From the NCBI RefSeq assembly GCF_002237555.1, contig NZ_CP022540.1:4593001-4657000 (forward strand): DNA of 64,000 nt, in the 5' to 3' direction. Both the position numbers and the translations under genes were made by a program. Of this stretch, positions 1-7,630 are shown in pieces; the stretch's first letter is position 1; every line of letters starts with the position of its first letter. The notes below the pieces were generated by a model. That model worked only from the letters and a program-made list of their open reading frames with translations. It was not told where the DNA came from and made no database searches. Origin of the DNA: Antarctobacter heliothermus. Its GTDB lineage: Bacteria; Pseudomonadota; Alphaproteobacteria; Rhodobacterales; Rhodobacteraceae.

Positions 1-225
1 CACCTTGCCGATCTGCGCTTTCTCATGGCGCTGTTTGCCGCCAACCTGCTGGCGGCTTTCGTCTCGCACCGGCTGGCCAAACGGACGCCACTGCGTCAAC
101 TGGCGCCGGACTGGCACAGCTGGGAGGCGGGCTCCAGATTCCCGATGGGGCTGGCCCTTGGCGGGACGCTGGCGATCTACCTTGGGCTGGGGCTGTTCTA
201 CGGCCAATCCACCCCCACCCCCTGA
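1..225 (+). CDS. Prepilin peptidase (A24 family), C-terminal fragment
   Basis: The frame is open from the window edge to TGA at 223-225, giving the last 74 residues of a membrane protein. The tail has two hydrophobic stretches joined by a basic loop. The motif FPMGLALGGTLAIYLGLGL near the end is typical of the last helix of CpaA/TadV-type prepilin peptidases, which process pilin signal peptides at the inner membrane. The catalytic aspartates would lie upstream, outside the window. The AAA ATPase that follows starts 133 bases later on the same strand. Family assignment rests on the C-terminal pattern only. Confidence 0.6.
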   Translation, partial: HLADLRFLMALFAANLLAAFVSHRLAKRTPLRQLAPDWHSWEAGSRFPMGLALGGTLAIYLGLGLFYGQSTPTP

Positions 226-358
226 CCTTCTGCCAAGGCGGCATCGCGCGCCTTGGCCACCCGCAGGACCATCGGTCCGCGTGTTTCCTCACCTCTGCCG
301 CCCTGCCGCCACAATCCCGCAGCAGTGTTGGCGCAACGCAGTTGAGGGCAGATCCGAC

Positions 359-1672
359 ATGAACATGGAGACCGGCGCCGTCATGGCCCCGCCGCTACCC
401 AAGCGCATCGAAGAGATGCAGCTTCCGCTGGTGATGATGCGCGACATCATCCTGAAAACGATGTTCCGCAAGAACACCAACGTGGTGACCGATCTGGCCC
501 GGACAGTCTGCCTGCCCGTGCCAGTCACCCAAGAACTGATCGACATGTGCCGCGGACAGGGTCTGATGGAGGCCATGGGCACCATGGGCCCCTCCGGCGA
601 GGTGTCGTCAGAGATGCCCTATCAGCTGACCGATACCGGTAAGGCGCGGGCGCTGGATGCGCTGGCACAGTCAGAATACTTTGGCCCGATGCCCGTCCCG
701 CTGGCTGTCTACGCCGAACAGGTCAAACGGCAGTCGATCCGCAATATCCAGATCACCCGCGACCAGTTGACAGGGGCCATGGGCCATCTTGTGCTTCCCG
801 ATGATCTGATCTCGAACCTTGGCCCTGCGGTGTCCTCGGGGCGGTCGATCCTGATGTATGGACCACCGGGCAACGGCAAATCCTCCATCTCGAACGGGAT
901 TCGCGACGCGATGGGCGACCGGATCTATGTCCCGCGCGCCATCGAATATTCCGGTCAGGTCATCACCGTCTACGACCCGATCGTGCATTCTCAGGCTGAA
1001 GGCGACGATGAGAACCCCAATGCGCTGCGCCGCACCGCCCGGTTCGACCGCCGCTATGTGCTGTGCCAGCGGCCCACGGTCATCACTGGGGGGGAGTTGT
1101 CGCTGAACATGCTCGACCTCGTCTACAACCCCACCGCGCGCACCTATCAGGCGCCGCTACAGCTAAAATCCACCGGCGGCATCTTTATCGTCGACGACCT
1201 TGGCCGTCAGGCCGAACCGCCGCAAAAACTGGTCAACCGCTGGATCGTGCCGTTGGAGGAATCCAAGGACATCCTCGCCCTGCAATCGGGTGAAAAGTTC
1301 GAGGTCCCCTTCGACACGCTGGTCATCTTCTCGACCAACTTCCACCCGAACGAGATTTTCGACCAGGCCGCGCTGCGCCGGATCTTTTTCAAGATCAAGA
1401 TCGACGGACCGCACCAGCAGGACTTCCTCAAGATCTTCAGCCTCGTGGCGCGCAAGAAAAAGATGCAACTGGATGAGGCCAGCCTCGTCCACCTGCTGCG
1501 CAACAAGTATCCGACGATCAAAAACATCTACGCCAACTATCAGCCGATTTTCCTCATCGACCAGATGATTGCCGTCTGCGACTTTGAGGGCATCCCCTAC
1601 AAGATGACGCCAGAGCTGATCGACCGCGCTTGGGACAACATGTTCGTCAAGGATGAGCATATCGTGAAATAA
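359..1672 (+). CDS. AAA-family ATPase with N-terminal winged-helix-like region
   Basis: A 437-residue cytoplasmic protein. Walker A is GPPGNGKS at about residues 168-175 and Walker B is the FIVDDLG segment near residue 288; an arginine-rich stretch (DQAALRRIFFKIKI) follows, as expected for sensor/arginine-finger elements. Residues 25-105 look like a small helical winged-helix module (LARTVCLPVPVTQELIDMC). The open frame extends to base 5, but that stretch overlaps the peptidase gene and has no family character; ATG at 359 follows a GAGGGC ribosome site. Roseobacter genomes carry such ATPases beside pilus-assembly genes, so a role in Flp/tad pilus biogenesis is a contextual inference. The client protein is unknown. 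Confidence 0.8.
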   Translation: MNMETGAVMAPPLPKRIEEMQLPLVMMRDIILKTMFRKNTNVVTDLARTVCLPVPVTQELIDMCRGQGLMEAMGTMGPSGEVSSEMPYQLTDTGKARALDALAQSEYFGPMPVPLAVYAEQVKRQSIRNIQITRDQLTGAMGHLVLPDDLISNLGPAVSSGRSILMYGPPGNGKSSISNGIRDAMGDRIYVPRAIEYSGQVITVYDPIVHSQAEGDDENPNALRRTARFDRRYVLCQRPTVITGGELSLNMLDLVYNPTARTYQAPLQLKSTGGIFIVDDLGRQAEPPQKLVNRWIVPLEESKDILALQSGEKFEVPFDTLVIFSTNFHPNEIFDQAALRRIFFKIKIDGPHQQDFLKIFSLVARKKKMQLDEASLVHLLRNKYPTIKNIYANYQPIFLIDQMIAVCDFEGIPYKMTPELIDRAWDNMFVKDEHIVK

Positions 1673-1676
1673 CGGA

Positions 1677-1698
1677 CGGGCGCGCGAAACCGCGCCCG
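1677..1698 (+). terminator. Stem-loop after the AAA ATPase
   Basis: An 8-bp stem (CGGGCGCG with CGCGCCCG) closes a 6-base loop CGAAAC just after the ATPase stop codon. It is followed by a C-run and not a T-run, so it may act as a weak terminator or a transcript-end stabiliser. Confidence 0.5.
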
Positions 1699-1880
1699 CC
1701 CCCCCCTGCCAGACAGGGGCTGTGCGGCTTGCTCTGCGCCTATTGCGTCGCAATCAGCCCAATCACATAGTGACAACCACTGTAAATCACTCAGATGTCG
1801 ACTTTGATTGATTTGTTCGGTTTCGATATGCGCCGATCTCAAATACACCTCCGCATAGGTGGTCTTTTTCGGAGAATGCC

Positions 1881-2426
1881 ATGCGTGCAGTTGTTTTCCT
1901 TGGTCTTGCGCTCTCTGTCATAGCCAGTTCTGCGGTCGCAGAGGATATCCGGTGGAAGCCGGAAACCCTTAGGCCCGGTGATTATACCAGCATCAAGCAA
2001 AGCCAAGGCGGACTGATTCACCACGTTTTCCGGGGGAAATCGGGGCGCTTTTACATTCTGGATAGCTACCGCGGTGCCGCGCCTTCGGGAAAACCGGTCT
2101 TCTCCACCTACCTCGATAAGGACGGCAATCAGGTGCGCTGGGTCCGCAAGGACGGCTTTGAGCTTAAATTCATCCCCCATGATTGCACGCGTACGCTTGG
2201 GCGGTGCCAATATACTCAGGTCGGCTCCGACAAAAAGAAGGAAACCCGACTTCGGATAACAACGGCCACAGGGACCGGTTTCAAGTTCGATGAATACAAA
2301 GCAAGCGGACAGCGTCTATTTGGCGGTAAGATGGAATTGGACGCGCGCGGCAATGCTGGCAGCGGCTTGATTGCTGGCAATCAAGGCAAGCAAAGGTTTC
2401 GCCTTGTCGGACAAGCGTATCAATAG
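1881..2426 (+). CDS. Secreted hypothetical protein
   Basis: A 181-residue protein. Residues 1-21 form a clear Sec signal peptide (MRAVVFLGLALSVIASSAVA, cleavage before ED). The mature part is polar, with a cysteine pair in HDCTRTLGRCQYTQ that could form a periplasmic disulfide, and a beta-rich C-terminus ending FRLVGQAYQ. GGAG lies about 7 bases before ATG. It stands alone, bounded by stem-loops on both sides. I recognise no family; a periplasmic or outer-membrane-associated role follows only from the signal peptide. Confidence 0.75.
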   Translation: MRAVVFLGLALSVIASSAVAEDIRWKPETLRPGDYTSIKQSQGGLIHHVFRGKSGRFYILDSYRGAAPSGKPVFSTYLDKDGNQVRWVRKDGFELKFIPHDCTRTLGRCQYTQVGSDKKKETRLRITTATGTGFKFDEYKASGQRLFGGKMELDARGNAGSGLIAGNQGKQRFRLVGQAYQ

Positions 2427-2492
2427 CCGCGCATACCATCGCAGACAGTCTGTCACCCTGTAAATTTCCAAAACACACGCCCCCACAACAAC

Positions 2493-2524
2493 AACGCCCT
2501 CGCATCTATCTTTGCGAGGGCGTT
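2493..2524 (+). terminator. Perfect 12-bp hairpin between convergent genes
   Basis: AACGCCCTCGCA pairs perfectly with TGCGAGGGCGTT across an 8-base loop. It lies between the convergent secreted-protein gene and the hydrolase gene and may serve both directions. No strong T-run follows on either strand. Confidence 0.65.
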
Positions 2525-2595
2525 AAGCTTTGATACAGCCGCTGCGCCATTGCTTTTTAACAGGCGCATGCGGCCCGCGCGCCGCGCCCTACCCG

Positions 2596-3612
2596 TCAGT
2601 CCAACCCCATGAACCCGGCGATTTCATCCAGCATGTGCAGATGAACCGCTTTGCGATCCGTCCCCTCGGGGTCGGTACAGATCGGGTCGTCCTGCTCATC
2701 TTCCAGCATTTCGGCAGCTTTGGGTTTGCACTCGGGCAACGCGGTGAAATGGATCGCCGGGGCAATCTCGGCATAAAGGGCCTGCGGCAGGCGCGCGGCG
2801 AACCCGCTGCCCTTTGACCCCATGTCCGATGCCGCCAGCCGATGCGCCTTGCCAAGGTTGATCAGCAGAGTCGGCAGATCCAGCGCCGCCACGCTTTCCT
2901 TGGTCGCAACATAGGTAAAGGCCGGGTCGATCGCCATCGCCCCCGTCACCCGCACATCCCGCATGTCGGCGGAAAACCCCGCGGGCAGATTACCGAAATC
3001 GACACCCCCCTTGTCGAAAAAGGCGCAATCGGCGCGGTTGGCCCCGTCCTGACAATAGGGCGCATAAGCCCCGGCATCGAACCGCAGCCCCGCAAGGCCA
3101 AGCGCCGTCGCCCCGCCCAGCGAAAAGCCCAGCGAATAGATCCGATCAGGGTCCACCGCCCCGGCAAACTCTGGCTCGGCCAGAAACTGGTCCAGCGCGG
3201 CGCTCAGATCCTGCGCCCGCGCGTCCAACCGCACAGAGCGGCGCGGGGAACTGTCGCCGCTGGTGCTGCCCGGATGGTTTACCGCCAGCACGATAGCCCC
3301 CCGCTCTGCCAGTCCGGCCATCAGCCACGCCATGCCGTCCATACTACCACCAGAACCATGCGAGAACAGCACCAGGGGATGCGTTCCTTTGGCAAACCGC
3401 GGCCCCATGTAGACGCGCATCCCGTCAAAGATCGGGTTGTCGCCGATGACGGTCATGTAAGTGCGATTGTCGGCCGGATAGTAAAAACTGGCATCCAGCG
3501 GGCGGGCACGGTGCGCGGACTGGACATCCATCCGGTCAAAGCCGGGTAGCATGGGTTGCGCCTGGGCAAGGCCGCCAAGAACGATTAGCGCGGGGGTCAA
3601 CAGGTGTTTCAT
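2596..3612 (-). CDS. Secreted alpha/beta hydrolase (dienelactone hydrolase / PAF-acetylhydrolase-like)
   Basis: A 338-residue protein with signal peptide MKHLLTPALIVLGGLAQAQ. The oxyanion-hole motif FSHGSGGS is at about residues 83-90 and the nucleophile elbow is G-F-S164-L-G; a candidate histidine lies in the AIHFTAL segment. The four cysteines in the C-terminal half suggest a disulfide-stabilised periplasmic enzyme. ATG at 3612 is preceded by GGAGAG and begins the signal peptide; the longer frame upstream is not credible. It is divergent from the membrane-bound AraC regulator, which probably controls it. The substrate, an ester or lactone, cannot be read from sequence. Confidence 0.8.
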   Translation of the reverse strand: MKHLLTPALIVLGGLAQAQPMLPGFDRMDVQSAHRARPLDASFYYPADNRTYMTVIGDNPIFDGMRVYMGPRFAKGTHPLVLFSHGSGGSMDGMAWLMAGLAERGAIVLAVNHPGSTSGDSSPRRSVRLDARAQDLSAALDQFLAEPEFAGAVDPDRIYSLGFSLGGATALGLAGLRFDAGAYAPYCQDGANRADCAFFDKGGVDFGNLPAGFSADMRDVRVTGAMAIDPAFTYVATKESVAALDLPTLLINLGKAHRLAASDMGSKGSGFAARLPQALYAEIAPAIHFTALPECKPKAAEMLEDEQDDPICTDPEGTDRKAVHLHMLDEIAGFMGLD

Positions 3613-3710
3613 CGGGTCTCTCCGGGGTTGGGTTGCAATGTCGCCAACTTGCAGAATCCACCTGCCGCACACGTCCTGAATCCGGTTTTCGGACATACGG
3701 AACGGGTTTA

Positions 3711-3720
3711 AGGACGTCCT
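3711..3720. promoter_or_regulatory. Short palindrome in the divergent hydrolase/AraC promoter
   Basis: AGGACGTCCT is a perfect 10-base palindrome. Its half-site ACGTCCT recurs at 3671-3677, 43 bases away, in the same divergent intergenic region. This arrangement is compatible with repeated regulator half-sites but is short enough to arise by chance. Confidence 0.3.
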
Positions 3721-3750
3721 CACATTCGCCTGACCCGCCCGGTGCCCGAC

Positions 3751-4770
3751 ATGATTGCCCTACCGCTGCCGCTGATCTTTGCCCTGCTGATCCTGTTCCT
3801 GCTGGTGCATGCGCTGCGCCACGGCGACACCGGGCGTGAGGTGACCGCCCTGCTGGCGCTCTGCGCCTGGCAGAGCTTTGCCATCTCGATGGTCCACTAC
3901 TATGGCCTGCGATGGCTGATGCCTGCTTTGCCGCTGGTGGCCTGTGCCTTGCCGCCGGTGGCGTGGTTTGCCTTTCGCGCGGCGCTGTTCGAACGCGTGA
4001 CACTGGAACGGGCCGCGCCCCATGCGCTGGCCCCCGCCTTTGGCCTGTTTTGCCTGATCGCGGCGCCCGCGGCGCTGGACCTGACTGTCCCTGCGCTGTT
4101 CGTGGGCTACGGCGCGGCCATCCTCTGGGCGTTGCGCCCGGCCAACCCGCTGCCGCGTGCCCGGCTGGACGCGGGCCCCTGGCCCGCCCGCATCTGGCAG
4201 GCGCTGGCGGTGGCGCTGCTGCTGTCGGCTGTGGGCGATCTGATCATTGCCGTGGCCTTTCTGACCGGTCGGCCAGAGCTTCGCGGGCTGGTAGTCAGCC
4301 TTGTGTCCTCCGTCTCACTGGTGATGGTCGCTGTGTTGGCCCTGACCCGCGACGGCATGTCTTTGCCCGAGACCGACACCCCATTGCCCACATCGCCAGA
4401 GACCCAGGCCGGGGACCGCGCCGAAAACGCCAGCGATTCCGAATTGCTGACGCGACTAGACGGGTTGATGCAGAATGAACGCCTGTTTCTGGAACCCGAC
4501 CTGACATTGGCCCGCATCGCGCGACGGCTGCGTGTCCCGGCCAAGCAACTGTCCGCCGCGATCAACCGGCAGACCGGCGAAAACGTGTCACGGCACGTCA
4601 ACAGCTATAGGATTCGCCATGCCTGCGCCCTGCTCAAGGACGGAATGCCCGTCACAGAGGCGATTTACGCCTGTGGGTTCAACACCAAGTCCAATTTCAA
4701 CCGTGAGTTCCTGCGCGTGACCGGTCGGTCGCCCTCGGCATGGCGGGACATGCCCGCTGACGCGATGTAA
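3751..4770 (+). CDS. AraC-family regulator with N-terminal membrane domain
   Basis: About 339 residues. The first 200 contain six or seven hydrophobic helices (for example LPLPLIFALLILFLLVHAL and VALLLSAVGDLIIAVAFL), followed by a polar linker and a C-terminal AraC double helix-turn-helix of about 100 residues (LARIARRLRVPAKQLSAAIN, then VTEAIYACGFNTKSNFNREF with the usual GRSPSAWR end). Such proteins sense a signal in the membrane and bind DNA while anchored. ATG at 3751 is used; a GTG nine bases upstream is also possible, and neither has a strong ribosome site. The divergent secreted hydrolase is the obvious candidate target. Confidence 0.85.
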   Translation: MIALPLPLIFALLILFLLVHALRHGDTGREVTALLALCAWQSFAISMVHYYGLRWLMPALPLVACALPPVAWFAFRAALFERVTLERAAPHALAPAFGLFCLIAAPAALDLTVPALFVGYGAAILWALRPANPLPRARLDAGPWPARIWQALAVALLLSAVGDLIIAVAFLTGRPELRGLVVSLVSSVSLVMVAVLALTRDGMSLPETDTPLPTSPETQAGDRAENASDSELLTRLDGLMQNERLFLEPDLTLARIARRLRVPAKQLSAAINRQTGENVSRHVNSYRIRHACALLKDGMPVTEAIYACGFNTKSNFNREFLRVTGRSPSAWRDMPADAM

Positions 4771-4867
4771 CGCCCGCTCTCCCAAGACCTGCGCATTTGC
4801 CTGTGTGTTTTGACGAAATACGCCTTGACGCCAGCCCGCGCCTTTCGTATCCGACCACCCACTGAAT

Positions 4868-4944
<77 letters not shown>

Positions 4945-5024
4945 GTCATCCCCCCACGAAATGCAAAAGAACAAGACGCGGCCAAAGCCACGCTATTGTC
5001 CCCTTTTGCATGCGCCACGAAAAA

Positions 5025-5044
5025 GGGAGGCGTCGCCGCCTCCC
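5025..5044 (-). terminator. Rho-independent terminator of the pseudoazurin gene
   Basis: On the minus strand an 8-bp stem (GGGAGGCG with CGCCTCCC) with a 4-base loop is followed directly by TTTTTC. It lies 29 bases after the pseudoazurin stop codon. Confidence 0.85.
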
Positions 5045-5073
5045 TCAATTCGTTCGGTAATGCTGTGCCGCGT

Positions 5074-5571
5074 TCAGGCGGACAGATCCATGCCGTCCAC
5101 TTCGGCCCAGATGTCGCCCCAGACTGCCTTGGCCTTGCCGCGATGCTTGACCTCTTTGGCAGCTTCCAGATTGTCCATCATGCCCTCGCCCTTGACGACC
5201 ACAAGGCCGACCATGCCGATGGCGTAATGCGGCTGGCACTGGTAGCCGTAAAAGCCGGGTTTGTCGAAGGTGACTTCGATCTCTTCGTTGATCTTGCCTC
5301 TGAACTCGGCAGCGCCGTCTGGCGCCATGCCATCGGACGACTGGGCGTTGTGGCCCTTGTCGGTCGCCAGAAACTTGACCGTATCGCCCGGTTCGATCGT
5401 GATGATGCGCGGGAGAAAGATCTGGCGCAGCTTGCGATCCTCGGGGTGCTTGTTCAGCATTTGAATGTCATGCGTGGTGGCCGCCAGCACGCGAGCCGGC
5501 AGGCTCAGGGCCAGCGACGCAGTCGCGGCTGCCGAAAGCAGAGCGGTGCGGCGGGTGATGAATTGTGTCAC
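5074..5571 (-). CDS. Pseudoazurin (type 1 blue copper protein)
   Basis: A 165-residue periplasmic electron carrier. The N-terminus (TRRTALLSAAATASLALSLP) is a signal peptide with a twin-arginine-like pair. Copper ligands fit the family: His73 (KGHN), then Cys111, His114 and Met119 in YGYQCQPHYAIGM, with the expected 3- and 5-residue spacings. GTG at 5571 is chosen because GGAGG lies five bases before it; ATG at 5583 would place that ribosome site inside the coding region. Pseudoazurins donate electrons to denitrification enzymes and peroxidases, but no such gene is in the window. A strong terminator follows. Confidence 0.92.
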   Translation of the reverse strand: MTQFITRRTALLSAAATASLALSLPARVLAATTHDIQMLNKHPEDRKLRQIFLPRIITIEPGDTVKFLATDKGHNAQSSDGMAPDGAAEFRGKINEEIEVTFDKPGFYGYQCQPHYAIGMVGLVVVKGEGMMDNLEAAKEVKHRGKAKAVWGDIWAEVDGMDLSA

Positions 5572-5768
5572 GATTTCCTCCATCGGGTTTGCTGTCCGGC
5601 AGGAACCTAGGCCGGGGCGCGATGGCGCCAAGGTGCGGCATTTGACGGCGGCTTGTCCAGCGTGGCACAGGCCTGCAAACGCCATCTGCCCTTGTCATTT
5701 AGTCGCGGTTTAGCGCTAACTCTCTGGGAGCGGTCCCTTTGTCGCAGCTTGCGCCCAGAGGTGCCGGA

Positions 5769-6482
5769 TCAGGCTCTGCGAAAAACCCGCAGCAGCACGA
5801 GCAGGGCGATCAGCGCAGCAATTGCCAGGATCACGCCCGGGGAAAACAACCAGCCCCGCGCGCCCAGCGTCAAAGGCTCCCCCGGAACCAGATGCAGGCG
5901 TTGCACCGTCCCGGCATGTCTCGGTCCGTACTCGCGCAACGTCACCGCCAGACTCTCGCCCGGGGCCTCAGGCAGGGTGAGCTGCAGCGACGCTTGCGCG
6001 TTCGGCGGATAGGCAACAAAGCCCGCATACAGATACAGATCGTCCAGCGTGGGCGGGGTTGCGGGTTGTGCCACGCCGCAGACAGATATCGCGGTCAGCC
6101 CGTCGATCGGCGTCTCGAACGGCAGGCGCTGCTCGTTGAGATGTACCATGAGTGAGGTCGCTTCAAACTCGGCGGCCGCCCGGCCGATCCGCACATCGAC
6201 CCCCGCCAAAAGATGGTCGCCGATGTCCCAGGTGCCGCCGCCGAAGTCCGCAAAGTTCACCGCGCCGCCCGTCCCGGTCAGCAACGCCGGGTCCAGCCCG
6301 AACCGGGTGATGGCCGTGCGTGCCGGCATGCCAAGGAAAATCTCAATCCCGCGCGTTCCGCGATCCACGATCAGTTCGATCTGCTCTGTCGCGCCCGCAG
6401 ACTGGCCAACACCGCAACAGGCCGCAGTCGCAAAGACCGCCGCACGCAACAGGTTCATGCAGGTGTGCGCCAGTCCGATCAC
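5769..6482 (-). CDS. Secreted membrane-anchored hypothetical protein
   Basis: A 237-residue protein with an N-terminal signal peptide (core LLRAAVFATAACCGVG) and a C-terminal transmembrane helix (PGVILAIAALIALLVLLRVF) ending in basic residues. The central 180 residues would be periplasmic and beta-rich, rather like a bacterial immunoglobulin-like or cohesin-type fold. GTG at 6482 has GGGAGG upstream; ATG at 6458 is an alternative inside the signal peptide. It lies 107 bases after the CrtC-like gene on the same strand and may be the last gene of that exporter operon. Family not recognised. Confidence 0.7.
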   Translation of the reverse strand: MIGLAHTCMNLLRAAVFATAACCGVGQSAGATEQIELIVDRGTRGIEIFLGMPARTAITRFGLDPALLTGTGGAVNFADFGGGTWDIGDHLLAGVDVRIGRAAAEFEATSLMVHLNEQRLPFETPIDGLTAISVCGVAQPATPPTLDDLYLYAGFVAYPPNAQASLQLTLPEAPGESLAVTLREYGPRHAGTVQRLHLVPGEPLTLGARGWLFSPGVILAIAALIALLVLLRVFRRA

Positions 6483-6589
6483 AACGGTCCCTCCCCGGAC
6501 GTGCCCAGCGTTCTAGCCGGCTTTTCCTCCAAAACAAGCCGCGACAGCGCCGCGCCCTGCACCAAAAACCCCGCGCGCCACCCGACTTG

Positions 6590-7630
6590 TCAGTCGTATC
6601 CCGTCATTTCCAGATAGCCGCGCCCCGAATGACTGCCATCGATGCGTACCGGCCCCTCCCAATAGGGGATCGACAGGCCCATCCACGCGCCGTGATTCAC
6701 CGCCTCTACCGTCACCTCGACCCCCTTGTCGGGCAGGGACACCGCCCAGCGCACCGGGATCTGTCGCCCGGCGACCTCGGCCACCTCCAGCGGCGCGGCC
6801 GCAAAGGCGCCGTCGCCATAGGCCTGCGTGGCGCCGTCCGGGCCAATCCATGTGGCCGAGCTATAGCTGCTGCCATCGGTCTGCCGCAGCAAAAACCCCA
6901 TCAGCTTTGCCCCATCGTCCAGCGACAGCGAAAACCAGTCCCAGCCCGATTGCGTCTCGGACAGCGGTTGTGACGACCATTCGCGATCCAGCCAAGCCGT
7001 GCCAGAGACCGCCACCGGCCCCTTTGGCAACTGCAGCGTTCCTTCGATGCGGTAGAACGGCTGCGAATAGTAGTAACTGGCTTGCCCTTCGGCGGATTTC
7101 ACAGAGAACCCGCCGTCGCCGTGAAACACCAAAGGCCCCTCCGCCTCTAGCCGCATGTCATAGCGGAACGCGGGCCCGCTAGCGCTCAGGTCTAACGCGT
7201 TCAACGTCCCCCCGGCCATCCGCCAGTCGTCGATCCACGCCTCAAACGGTGCCGCCGTCACCCCTGCCTGCCCGATCCCGCCCCGCGCGAACCGCTCCGC
7301 CACATGATGCGCGTCAGGGGTTGTGACCGCCGCATGGGCAAACCAGACTTGGGGAGAGGACCAGCCCGCCGCCTCACCGGGGGCCAACGCCGACCGGAAC
7401 AGCGTCCACTGTAACCCATAGTCGGTGCCGTCCGTCGCCGTCAGGTTGGCGGTCAGATACCACCACTCGATCCGGTAATCCGGGTGCGGTCCGTGGTCGG
7501 CGGGAAAGTCGAAAACGGGGTCGGGACGCGGCACAGCAAAGCCCTCGGCATCCGTGCCCAACCCGGCAAACCCCTGCGCCAGTGCGCCTTGCGCCCATAG
7601 CAGCAGGACCAACACTGCCCTAACGCTCAT
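6590..7630 (-). CDS. Secreted CrtC/AttH lipocalin-like protein
   Basis: A 346-residue protein with signal peptide [18 protein letters not shown]. Family hallmarks are the early YRIEWWYLTANL segment and SGTAWLDREWSSQPL followed by WDWFSLSLDDG. They match the CrtC/DUF2006 (AttH-like) lipocalin-related family, whose members include carotenoid 1,2-hydratases and poorly defined periplasmic proteins linked to ABC exporters. ATG at 7630 overlaps the permease stop by 11 bases, so translation is probably coupled. With no carotenoid genes near, a role in handling the lipid or hydrophobic substrate moved by the adjacent exporter is more likely than carotenoid hydration. Confidence 0.85.
   Translation of the reverse strand: MSVRAVLVLLLWAQGALAQGFAGLGTDAEGFAVPRPDPVFDFPADHGPHPDYRIEWWYLTANLTATDGTDYGLQWTLFRSALAPGEAAGWSSPQVWFAHAAVTTPDAHHVAERFARGGIGQAGVTAAPFEAWIDDWRMAGGTLNALDLSASGPAFRYDMRLEAEGPLVFHGDGGFSVKSAEGQASYYYSQPFYRIEGTLQLPKGPVAVSGTAWLDREWSSQPLSETQSGWDWFSLSLDDGAKLMGFLLRQTDGSSYSSATWIGPDGATQAYGDGAFAAAPLEVAEVAGRQIPVRWAVSLPDKGVEVTVEAVNHGAWMGLSIPYWEGPVRIDGSHSGRGYLEMTGYD

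Noticed and set aside
1163..1753. Long minus-strand frame of 196 codons antisense to the AAA ATPase
   Set aside because: It mirrors the real gene in a GC-rich frame, has no family motifs and lacks a ribosome site.
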